Assembly (NCBI RefSeq): GCF_001602625.1
Contig: NZ_LECR01000090.1
Span: 54,404 to 60,417 of the forward strand
Origin: Sodalis-like endosymbiont of Proechinophthirus fluctus
Lineage (GTDB): Bacteria > Pseudomonadota > Gammaproteobacteria > Enterobacterales > Enterobacteriaceae
Length of the DNA: 6,014 nucleotides
Reading direction: 5' to 3'
In this document: piece after piece, positions 1-5,925 of the stretch
Position numbering within the stretch: the first letter of the stretch is position 1
Layout of the letters: each line of letters opens with the position of its first letter
Position numbers and translations under genes: made by a program
The notes under the pieces: model-generated
What the model was told of the DNA's origin: nothing
Database searches by the model: none
The model's input: the letters and a program-made list of their open reading frames with translations, nothing else

Positions 1-62
1 TATGACATAGTGACATTGATCCTCTGGATGCATAACGCTTTGGCGCCGATACAGTATACCCC

Positions 63-182
63 ATGACCGTACTGTTTGACGTTATCGTCATCGGCGTCGG
101 GGTTACCGGTTCCACTCTTGCTTGGGGCGGCTGCCCCCGCAGCGGCGCCAGTACGCTTATGCTGGAGAAGCAGGATTATAAC
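63..182 (+). pseudogene. FAD-dependent oxidoreductase, N-terminal fragment
   Basis: Only about 40 residues read as an oxidoreductase, beginning at the ATG at 63. The stretch FDVIVIGVGVTGSTLA is a classic beta-alpha-beta dinucleotide fold with an intact GxGxxG signature (GVGVTG). An LMLEK strand follows, whose Glu would bind the ribose of FAD. This is the usual start of DAO/GlpA-type and related FAD enzymes, but the substrate cannot be told from so little. The frame stays open to 314, yet past about residue 40 it stops looking like the family. From about 180 onward the opposite strand clearly encodes a cytochrome c remnant, so the later residues are shadow. I see no convincing ribosome binding site. 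It is most likely the stub left by a deletion whose other edge lies in the convergent cytochrome gene. The FAD fold is well supported; the specific enzyme is unknown. Confidence 0.6.
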
Positions 183-379
183 TTTCGCCATCGATGCGGG
201 GTGGCAAGCGACTCAGTTGTCCATATGATCCTGCGCCCCCGGTTTGCGCACATCCACCTGGTCAGCACAAGCACGGCCATTTTCTCATCAGAAGATTTCA
301 AAGAATGCAAATAGACCGCCATGGCCTTAAGATTATCGTCACCCAAAGATTGGGAACTATGTTCCACGACGTTAGTCAT
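180..379 (-). pseudogene. Gluconate 2-dehydrogenase-type cytochrome c subunit, C-terminal remnant
   Basis: This family is a membrane-anchored periplasmic cytochrome c with three heme domains, taking electrons from the flavoprotein subunit. About 65 residues remain of a protein normally over 400 long. MTNVVEHSSQSLGDDNLKAM followed by AVYLHSLK matches the end of a heme domain, where the family has a motif like 'VVxxSTQxLxDxDLxAIAVYLKSLP'. After a frame change comes GAQDHMDN, then a stop codon, then VACH, corresponding to the next heme-attachment site GAQxYxDNCxACH. The first heme cysteine is TGA (213-215 on the plus strand) where TGC is expected, so this CxxCH is destroyed. Similarity ends near 180 after a possible RIDGES tail in another frame. 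Upstream it runs directly into the flavoprotein stub, with both earlier heme domains missing. Assignment rests on remembered family motifs and on the operon order. Confidence 0.65.
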
Positions 380-662
380 AGAGCCGAATCGGCGATAGGG
401 TAAGGCCGTTTCGCTGCGAGTATGACGCACGGGGTGACCGTCTCTTTCGCTGCGTTTTGGAACATCTTCAGCCGTATGCCATTAGGGTTAGCTCATCCGC
501 GATACTCGGATAGGAAAAATCTGGGTAGGTATCGCACTGCTCTCGCCCCATTTCAGCGCCAGAATTTTTAAGCTGGTATCCGCCAGTTCCATTGCTATAC
601 TAGCATCGGTCCAGCCAAAACCGGCGATAACGATGTCTACCAGTTCCTTTTTTTAACACCAT
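380..662 (-). pseudogene. Gluconate 2-dehydrogenase-type flavoprotein (GMC family), N-terminal fragment
   Basis: This is the FAD-binding catalytic subunit of the sugar/gluconate dehydrogenase complex, normally nearly 600 residues; only about 93 remain. The ATG is at 662-660, after a purine-rich GAAGAG and only a few bases past the likely end of the subunit 3 gene, as expected for an operon. The start reads MVLKK, then needs a frameshift inside a run of seven A's (seven T's at 648-654, plus strand) to continue as ELVDIVIAGFGWTDASIAME. This is a GMC dinucleotide fold; the third glycine of GxGxxG reads Asp (GFGWTD). Then come ILALE, with frame change, DFSYP, RLKMFQNAAKETVT, and in another frame RSETALPYRRFGS. 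The family next has a glycine-rich FAD loop (GTGVGGAGVHW-like), but here the reading turns directly into cytochrome c sequence. Several frameshifts and a large deletion make it non-functional. Confidence 0.75.
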
Positions 663-664
663 CG

Positions 665-1341
665 TCAAACTCTTCTCTTCCCTGAGAAATACAGACGGGA
701 CCTATGGGTAAGGTTTATTTAGCGCGTCCATCGCCTGATAGTAATCGACTCTGGCGCCGGGGAAACTAATCATTTTCCACGGCGCCAGCGTTTGGTTGCC
801 ACTGTGCAGTGGATCGGCAAGGTGGCCTTCTTTGATATTGTCCAGCAATCGGGTAAAAAAGAGTACGCCGGGCACCTCTGCAAATGTCAATTTACCGCTC
901 TCCAGTTGGCTCAGCAGATCGTCTTGTTACGTGGCCATTAGATCAGCGAAGACCTTTTGCCATTATCGCTGACAATGGTCGTTTACGGTACGAATCCAGC
1001 GGCGGTAAGTTTCTAGAGGAACGAGCGACGATTGAAATACCCCACTCCGGTACGACGTCGGCAAACGTGGGTTGCATATACCACAGGTGGCCGTAACCGT
1101 AGGACAGTTCCATCTGTTTATCGATGAAAACCATCGCAACGCCCGGGCCACTCTCATCCGTAAAGATGAGGCAGTCGGTAGCGGCCAGCAAGAAGCACCA
1201 TTCGTTATTACTAAAGAAGGTGGGGATATAGTGGGTGCTAACGTCTTCATTCTTCGCGGCAGAACGAGCGTCTGGGCTGGCTAGGGTGGCCACGCTGCTT
1301 CCCGCTGCGGCCAAAGGAATAAGCGACAGCGTTTTATACAA
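665..1341 (-). pseudogene. Gluconate 2-dehydrogenase subunit 3 family protein, frameshifted
   Basis: This is the small periplasmic subunit of the membrane-bound dehydrogenase, thought to help export or assembly of the flavoprotein. About 225 codons are present, near the usual family length. The N-terminus has a hydrophobic stretch like a Tat signal core (LSLIPLAAAGSSVATLA), but no twin-arginine motif; the only start in frame is a TTG at 1341, just after an in-frame stop. The middle contains FFSNNEWCFLLAATDCLIF, DESGPG, FIDKQM, YGYGHLWYMQ. A frame change near 1000 leads to YRRWIRTVNDHCQ, a stop, then WQKVFADL, a stop, QDDLLSQLESGKLTFAEVPG, FFTRLLDNIKEGHLADP, and FPGARVDYYQAMDALNKPYP. These match the family along its whole length, including the terminal NKPYP-(I/L)GPVSIS, reached here in another frame. 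At least two frameshifts and two in-frame stops break it. First gene of the minus-strand operon. Confidence 0.85.
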
Positions 1342-1740
1342 ATGTTACTTAATGTAAATATATTGTGGTTTTATCAGTAACATAAGCGTCCGAATTTATA
1401 TGTAATCTAATGTTTTTAACATATAACTCAATGCTCTTCCGTTGTTTTAACAGGAAAAATATTTCGTCAATATTTGTCAGTTTTTGTCTTCCTGCTCATA
1501 TACGCCACGTTAAGCACCCGCGGCGCAACCCCTCTCCCCGCAAGAGATGGGATAAGTTCTACACCCAAACGGACCTCCTCGGACAGCCATTTGCTCCCCA
1601 GATGAACTCAGAACCGGCAGGTGTGCCTGTCAGCGCCGCTCGAGAAAGCCGCCTTTGTCACCCCTTCTTAGGCTGGCAGCTGCACCACCGTCACCGCGCC
1701 TCCTCATCGACGGTTCATCCTGGCGTTGTCGGGTTTGCTA
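1342..1740. other. Gene-poor region upstream of the dehydrogenase operon
   Basis: No recognisable gene. About 1342-1500 is AT-rich and would hold the minus-strand promoter of the dehydrogenase operon. About 1510-1740 is more GC-rich. An uninterrupted plus-strand frame runs from 1410 to 1775, but its product is rich in Pro, Arg, His and Ser and resembles no family I know. In a second plus-strand frame near 1695-1760 the words LLIDGSSW and YHACA faintly recall the start of DNA polymerase I, too weakly to call. The GC-rich part may be eroded coding sequence of the gene whose C-terminus is at 1741-1959, or of something else. Confidence 0.4.
1396..1426. promoter_or_regulatory. Inverted repeat upstream of the dehydrogenase operon
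   Basis: TTATATGT at 1396-1403 is repeated as its exact reverse complement ACATATAA at 1419-1426, with a 15-base gap. It lies 55 to 85 bases upstream of the TTG at 1341 of the minus-strand operon, a plausible place for a dimeric regulator to bind. The sequence is AT-rich, so an 8-bp arm can occur by chance. No known regulator consensus is recognised. Confidence 0.25.
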
Positions 1741-1959
1741 TCACGCCTGCGCCCTTTCATAGAAGTGGACAGTAACTGATAAGGTACAAAGAGTAAGGGA
1801 TAATCTGCCGGTATCATAGCCGTCATCCCATAAACTTCATGGCATCACGTAGACCTTACAGCTTGAAAATTCCGCCACCTATCGGCTCTAAGGCCGAGAG
1901 ATGTTGCCACTGTAAAGCCACCACCGTTTAGGCATCGACCACATTGCAGTAAAAGGCGT
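1741..1959 (-). pseudogene. Possible dihydrodipicolinate synthase-family protein, C-terminal fragment
   Basis: Read on the minus strand from about 1959, one frame gives NVVDA, a stop, TVVALQWQHLSALEPIGGGIFKL, a stop, then GLRDAMKFMG. After a frame shift it continues as DGYDTGRLSLTLCTLS and ends at a TGA at 1743-1741. The pattern resembles the last 70 residues of DapA/NanA-superfamily TIM-barrel lyases: an 'ALQxxxLPL' helix, a 'LKxAMKxMGYDxG' helix, then 'RxPLxPLS' near the end. Only the tail is present, with no active-site lysine region, so the substrate cannot be judged. Two internal stops and a frameshift mark it as dead. The call is from remembered family patterns and could be wrong; the sequence upstream of 1959 is AT-rich and non-coding, so the rest of the gene is missing. 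Confidence 0.35.
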
Positions 1960-1987
1960 TTTTTTAACTCAATTTGTGAAGCAATTA

Positions 1988-2001
1988 ATTTTGTACAAAA
2001 T
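1988..2001. promoter_or_regulatory. Perfect 14-bp palindrome, candidate operator
   Basis: ATTTTGTACAAAAT reads identically on both strands with no central gap. It sits in the AT-rich intergenic stretch 1960-2071, about 70 bases before the ATG of the EEP-family gene at 2072 and just upstream of the minus-strand aldolase fragment. Position and symmetry suit a binding site for a dimeric repressor. I cannot match it to a named regulator. Confidence 0.35.
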
Positions 2002-2021
2002 ATCACGGAACAGGACTTCTT

Positions 2022-2044
2022 CTAACCGATATTATCCTGGTTAG
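2022..2044. promoter_or_regulatory. Inverted repeat upstream of the EEP-family gene
   Basis: CTAACC (2022-2027) and GGTTAG (2039-2044) are exact inverted arms separated by 11 bases, 28 bases before the ATG at 2072. It could be an operator or a weak hairpin in the leader. It has no trailing T run in the sense direction typical of a terminator, and the arms are short. Confidence 0.25.
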
Positions 2045-2071
2045 ATTCACTTTAAATGTAGTAATTTTTTA

Positions 2072-2766
2072 ATGAAAAAATCTTTACGATAATAGAGCTG
2101 TCCTTTTCTTGTTTCACCCTACTGTCCTTTGCCAGTGAGACATTACCAGGTAGTGAAATACTAGCAGCGCAAAAAGGCGAGGTGCTAGATAAAATTTACA
2201 CCAACACAAAACCTCATATTTACGCGTGGCGACACCTACAACATCAGCAAAAACGAAACCTCGGACAATATTACTGACTTTACAGCGCTTAATACACGGA
2301 TATAAAAACATAGCAGCAGATATTATCACTGTACCCGAGGTGGAAAGAAAACCGCAAGAAGCCAAAAAAATAGATCAGATGAAAACGATTGCAAACGCCA
2401 ACAACTATCACTATGCCTTTGGAAAAGCTATCTATTTTGATGGTGGTGAATACGGTCTGGGTATTTTATCAAAATACAAGATTGCTAAAACTCAAGTGAT
2501 TCCTTTGCCATCGGGAAAGGCAGAGCAGTGCATGGCGCTGATAACGCATATCGATGTTCCCGGCTTCGATAGTCCGGTGTTGTTTATTGCTACACATTTC
2601 GACTGGCAGAAAGATCAAACATTGCACATCGAGAAAGCACATAAAATTATGGATATTATCATTGGCGATACAAAATACGGATTTTAAGGATATTTCCTCT
2701 GCTATAAAAATTCTCGCCAGTGGTTTTAATTCAACCTACGATGAGCAATATTTACAAGATAACTGA
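2072..2766 (+). pseudogene. Endonuclease/exonuclease/phosphatase (EEP) family protein, frameshifted and truncated
   Basis: EEP proteins are metal-dependent hydrolases of phosphodiester or phosphomonoester bonds (DNase I, exonuclease III, sphingomyelinase relatives). The start MKKSLR at 2072 shifts frame to IIELSFSCFTLLSFAS, a signal-peptide-like stretch, so the product was probably exported. It then reads QKGEVLDKIYTNTKPHIY, LRVAT, YNISKNETSDNITDFTALN (another frame), and from about 2305 a clean run: KNIAADIITVPEVER with the catalytic Glu, FGKAIYFDGGEYGLGILSKY, PLPSGK, FIATHFDWQKDQTLHIEKAH and IGDTKYGF, ending in a stop at 2687. A frameshift leads to IKILASGFNSTYDEQ and a stop at 2766. The family's GDFN metal-binding motif reads SGFN, so the Asp is lost. 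The C-terminal SDH/DH motif is absent, and the next gene ends at 2861, leaving little room for it. About 230 codons remain. Family assignment is strong; substrate unknown. Confidence 0.85.
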
Positions 2767-2860
2767 GATGCGCTTGTGCCATTAAGTTCATTCATCGTTA
2801 TAATACCTGAATATCCATGTGTACTCCTCAACGGGGAATATACTCTATGCTGGGAATACT
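2767..2860. other. Short gap between convergent pseudogenes
   Basis: This is the space between the last reading of the EEP gene and the stop of the biotin carboxylase gene. No terminator hairpin is evident. At its right end it holds most of an imperfect tandem duplication (see the repeat at 2834-2866). The missing EEP C-terminus would have to lie here, but I find no matching motif in any frame. Confidence 0.4.
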
Positions 2861-2866
2861 CTATGC
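2834..2866. repeat. Imperfect tandem duplication at the biotin carboxylase stop
   Basis: GGGAATATACTCTATGC (2834-2850) is followed after one base by GGGAATACTCTATGC (2852-2866). The copies differ only by a TA insertion. The second copy contains the likely natural stop codon of the minus-strand biotin carboxylase (TAG, 2863-2861). It looks like a replication-slippage duplication. Confidence 0.6.
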
Positions 2867-4200
2867 GGCTGCGCGGTCAGCCATCCAGCGTTCCAAATGA
2901 TGAATATCGACGCCGTCGGTACTAAACCCCGGATCGACTAACAGTTATTGGTGCAAGGCTAGATTAGTGTCTATACCCTCCGCCCGTGTTTCGAGTAGCG
3001 CCCTGCCACATCATGCACGCCAGAACATCTTCCCGGTCAGCGCCGTGGGTAATTAGTTTAGCGATAGTCATAGTAAGGCGGCACCCAATAGCCGGTGGTT
3101 ACATGGCTATCGATACACATGCTAAAACTGCCGGGCGGCTGCCAGCGCATCACTAAGCCGGGCGTAGGAAACTGCAGGGATTTTCCGGTATTGATGCGGC
3201 AATCCACCACGTGCCCGACGCTGCGCACCTTTGCCTGCGTGAAGCCGAGCTGATTGCCGTGCAGATTTTCTGTTGGACAATATCGATGCCGGTAATTATT
3301 TCAGTGACCGGGTGTTCCACCTGCAAACGTGTATTCATCTTGATGAAGAACACGTTATCCTGATATAGGAATTCAAAAGTACCGACAGCGCTGTAACCGA
3401 TTTTCCGGCAGGATGTAACGTAGCACTCGCCTATTTCGCCTACTCGCAGCAGAGCAATACCGGGCGCCGGGGCTTCTTCAGATCACCTTCTGATGGCGGT
3501 GCCACAAGGAGCAATCCCAGCTGCCCAACCATAGTGCGTTGCTGTGGTTATTGCATAGAACTTGGATCTCAATGTAGCGCTGATAGGCGAGAAACTTCCG
3601 ATATATAGGGTGGCCTTGTTGAAGGCACGCTGCGCTTTCTCTCACGTCAGGCGCACCGAGTCAGGTAACGCTTCGGCAGCATGCACAACCTTATGCTACG
3701 CTCGTCACCTCACGCAGCTTTGATGATGACCAGATAATCGATATCTGCGACAATCGCCACCAGTTGATGGCCGTCTTCCGGTGCTTACTATCATACCCCG
3801 GGCACGCAAGGCATGCTCGCGGCGCGCATCGCCGTTTTAGTGGCGATTTTATCGCCCATAGTGCGTAAGCATACCGCATCTGGCCCGATAAATGTCAGAC
3901 TGTCTGTCTGCGTTAACGCGTTCGGCGAGTGCAGCATTTTCCGACAGAAAACTATAGCCTGGGTGAACCTGGCGCTGATAGACCTAGTCGTTAGGAGTAA
4001 CGCCACCTGGTTCAAATAACTCACCCCTGCGGTGGCGAGACCTATACAGATAACCCGGCCGGCTCAGCGAATATAATCCGCCTTGGCATCACCGTCGGAA
4101 CGCGCGACGATGGTTTTCAGTCCTAAACCGCCGCAGGCGAGCAGAATACGCAACGCAATTTCTCTGCGGTTGGCGATCAAATCAATACGGTGGCAAACAT
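2861..4200 (-). pseudogene. accC: Biotin carboxylase (acetyl-CoA carboxylase AccC family), decayed full-length
   Basis: Biotin carboxylase uses ATP and bicarbonate to carboxylate biotin on the carrier protein AccB. From ATG 4200 to TAG 2861 there are about 446 codons, the normal length, so decay is by point changes and small indels. In order: MFATVLI, then RKIALRILLACGGLGLKTIV-like text in other frames; SYLNQVALL (from 4024); TFIGPDA and TMGDKIA (about 3910-3850); VPGV (3790); KAA-stop-GDERS (about 3723-3702), where the glycine-rich ATP loop should be; EEAPAPG; IGYSAVGTFEFL; FFIKMNTRLQVEHPVTE (about 3353-3305); TGIDIVQQ; GHVVDCRIN; MRWQPPGSF; ESH-like DSHVTTGYWVPPYYD; IHHLERWMAD at the end. 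The metal-binding Glu of FIEMNTR (E288 in the E. coli enzyme) is Lys. Many frameshifts and stops. Probably a second, non-housekeeping copy since it lies by a LysR gene; whether the main accC exists elsewhere cannot be seen. Confidence 0.92.
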
Positions 4201-4210
4201 AGGTTTGCCT

Positions 4211-4322
4211 CATCACGGTATAATTTCAACTTTCAGTCGTGTTCATAGATGTCGATTTCGACAAGATAGTTGCTAGCCATCAGTTCAATCAACGCCTTAA
4301 TTCGCTGCTAATCTATAAGGTC
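4211..4322 (-). pseudogene. accB: Biotin carboxyl carrier protein (AccB-like), N-terminal stub
   Basis: The minus strand reads DLID, a stop, QRIKALIELMASNYLVEIDI, YEHD, a stop, KLKLYRDEA. This fits the AccB N-terminus, which in E. coli begins [20 protein letters not shown] and continues into SELEISEGEESVRI. The proline/alanine linker and the whole biotinyl domain with its MKM lysine are absent: within about ten bases the biotin carboxylase ATG at 4200 follows. An internal deletion therefore removed about three quarters of the carrier gene. The accB-accC order is the usual operon order, which supports the call. Two in-frame stops are also present. The start codon is not identifiable. Confidence 0.6.
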
Positions 4323-4564
4323 GCCGTCTACTTGCTTACGAGTAAGGGGGTCGCTATTGAGGCTGACCGGTGAGCTTGAATATATCGACCCGCCCCAAGG
4401 CACGGTAAGACAGATTGTCTCTAAGATGATAATCGCAATTTATAGAAACCCGCTCCCAGCAAACTCGCCGCTAGTGCGCGTTCAAAAATGGCACTCAATA
4501 TACAAGGTAATCGCTATCTCTTTTCTAAGTATAGTCAAGATATCCCTGTTACTAAGGAAACAAC
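4323..4564. other. Divergent intergenic region between accB stub and LysR gene
   Basis: This 240-base stretch separates the minus-strand accB/accC remnants from the plus-strand LysR pseudogene, the classic place for LysR binding sites and two back-to-back promoters. A plus-strand frame is open from 4357 to 4596, but its product has no recognisable domain and it runs over the LysR start, so I treat it as chance. I could not pick out a convincing -35/-10 pair or T-N11-A box. Confidence 0.45.
4554..4560 (+). promoter_or_regulatory. Ribosome binding site of the LysR-type gene
   Basis: AAGGAAA lies four bases before the ATG at 4565 (CAAC spacer), a good purine-rich Shine-Dalgarno core. It fixes the start of the LysR gene, whose first residues MNLSRLKYFV are exactly those of the family's helix-turn-helix domain. 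Confidence 0.6.
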
Positions 4565-5490
4565 ATGAATTTGAGTCGGTTGAAATACTTTGTTAAAAGC
4601 ATAGAAATCGGGAGCCTTTATACAGGCGGCCGAGATGTTATTTGTTTGCCCAAACTACCCTGAACCAGCATAATCAGTATTGGAAAACGGGTTAAAATAG
4701 ACATTGCTCATCCGCAACAAACACTGTATGCCGCTCACCGAAGCAGGGAAAGTCCTCTATTATAACGCTCAGTTAATTCTGCATTTGTGCGAGCAGGCGT
4801 ACCAGGAAGTTCAAACCTCCGGCCAGAATATGTCTGACAGCGTCAGCATCGGCTTGACGCAATGTTCCATGGCAGAGTATTTATCTGTCCTTCTATTTAA
4901 GGCAGTGCGAGGGGGTCTATCCGGACATTTCGCTGAATTTGAACCAGAATTCCGGTGTTCAGTGAAGTGAATTGGTGATGAACGGCAGTCTGGATCTGGC
5001 GCTATTGAGCACCAGTCTCTACGGCACTACCATGCCATTCAGCATCCGGTTTTTTACCCTGCTGGAAGAGCGATTATATTTCGTCAGCAGCTGTCTCCAG
5101 GCAGATAAAACGCAAATCGGCTTGGAAGAAATCATCGATATGGCGCTAATTTTACCCAATCGCAACTACTTCCTGTGCAAAACTGTTGACGATGCCTTTA
5201 TACAGTTCGGCAGTACACCGTGGGCAGTGGCGTAAATATCGACCCATGTCACACTCTCAATGAAGCAGTCATCGCAGGGGATCGACTCCACAATTTTGCC
5301 GTCGTCGATCACATTGCAATTGAATGATACCCGCCGGAGTTATATCATGCGCATATAAAGCCGGTGCTACTGACGCCGCTTGCTCTGTGTTAGTCCAAAT
5401 CCCTATCGCTGTCCACTGCTCGCGCAAGCGGTTAAACAAACTATTCTGGATATTGTCACTCAGCAGGCGTTGAGCGTGAGAATGCGGTAG
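4565..5490 (+). pseudogene. LysR-type transcriptional regulator (Nac-like), frameshifted
   Basis: LysR regulators have an N-terminal winged helix-turn-helix and a C-terminal effector domain. The gene spans about 308 codons, the usual length. It reads MNLSRLKYFVKSIEIGSL, then a frameshift at about 4617 into QAAEMLFV, another into QTTLNQH, then SVLENGLK; from 4704 LLIRNKHCMPLTEAGKVLYY, CEQAYQEVQTSGQ, VSIGLTQCS. Another shift near 4905 gives EVYPDISLNLNQNSGVQ, a stop, and SELVMNGSLDLALLS (from about 4965). Then come EERLYFVS and IDMALILPNRNYF to a stop at 5235; in other frames HTLNEAVIAGD, PLALCVSKSLSL, QAVKQTILDIVTQQALSVRMR and TAG at 5490. The start and the QAVK-(x)-ILxxV ending resemble Nac, the nitrogen assimilation regulator, but subfamily is uncertain. 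Divergence from accB/accC suggests it controlled them, which is inference. The helix-turn-helix is shifted out of frame, so no DNA binding is expected. Confidence 0.9.
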
Positions 5491-5535
5491 GAAATGCGCA
5501 TCGCGCAGGCCCTCACGACGTGGCCGAGGTAGGTC
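5491..5535. other. Gap between LysR pseudogene and unidentified frame
   Basis: Short space between the 3' ends of two converging frames. No hairpin with a T tract is evident and no coding similarity is seen. Confidence 0.3.
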
Positions 5536-5925
5536 TTATTCCCACCGTGACACCGTTGTTATAAGCTGAATTTCTACCGGCGAATTTCTAGACCCCACAG
5601 CGGCGTGGATGTTGATTCCGGCCGTGCCCAGCTCGGCGGAAAGGAAATCAGAGGAAAAATCCTCCAGGCGTGAATGGGCGCTGAATTCCCTCCCTGCTGC
5701 CCAAATAAACTCCATTAGACTCAGCGCGCCATCGATATTTTCACTGCTTTTAGCAGTGCCTTTGCTGCATGCAACGGTGCGAAAAACGTGTTCCAGCGCG
5801 GGGAGATAGAGGCCCTCAGAGTGATTGCTGTTGAGATAGTCCAGCCGCACCGGCAGCACGACGTGTGCACCCAAGAGCTGCACTAATTTGCGGTTGGCAA
5901 AATAATCCAGTTGCACGATGGCCAC
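5536..5925 (-). CDS. Unidentified protein, probably a fragment
   Basis: This is an uninterrupted minus-strand frame of about 129 codons, from a GTG at 5925-5923 to a TAA near 5536. The product has normal globular composition with alternating hydrophobic and charged stretches, which makes real or recently real coding likely. Recognisable words: VAIVQLDYFANRKLVQLLGA, VVLPVRLDYLNS, ENIDGALSLMEFIWAAGREF, INIHAAVG, PVEIQLITTVSRWE. I cannot place it in a family. No signal peptide or membrane segment is visible. The GTG start is poor: AAGG abuts it with no spacer, and the open frame extends nine codons further to an in-frame TGA, so the true N-terminus is probably beyond the window edge, cut off by that stop or by a frameshift. 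It converges on the LysR pseudogene. An ancestral gene in early decay is the simplest reading. Confidence 0.5.
   Translation of the reverse strand: MAIVQLDYFANRKLVQLLGAHVVLPVRLDYLNSNHSEGLYLPALEHVFRTVACSKGTAKSSENIDGALSLMEFIWAAGREFSAHSRLEDFSSDFLSAELGTAGINIHAAVGSRNSPVEIQLITTVSRWE

Noticed and set aside
176..430. 84-codon minus-strand open frame as a real gene
   Set aside because: It is a chance chimera of flavoprotein and cytochrome c remnants that stays open after the deletion. Its last third no longer matches either family.
1690..1760. Possible DNA polymerase I N-terminus (LLIDGSSW...YHACA) on the plus strand
   Set aside because: Only a few scattered matches over 20 residues, with no continuation in any frame; compatible with chance.
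1410..1775. 121-codon plus-strand frame as a gene
   Set aside because: Low-complexity Pro/Arg/His/Ser composition, no ribosome binding site, no family resemblance, and it overlaps the minus-strand aldolase fragment.
2114..2365. Minus-strand frame opposite the EEP gene
   Set aside because: The plus strand matches the EEP family across the same bases; the minus frame is its shadow.
4357..4596. 79-codon plus-strand frame before the LysR gene
   Set aside because: No known domain, and it overlaps the well-supported LysR start and ribosome binding site in another frame.
5609..5809. 66-codon plus-strand frame
   Set aside because: It lies opposite the longer minus-strand frame and has no recognisable features; treated as a shadow.
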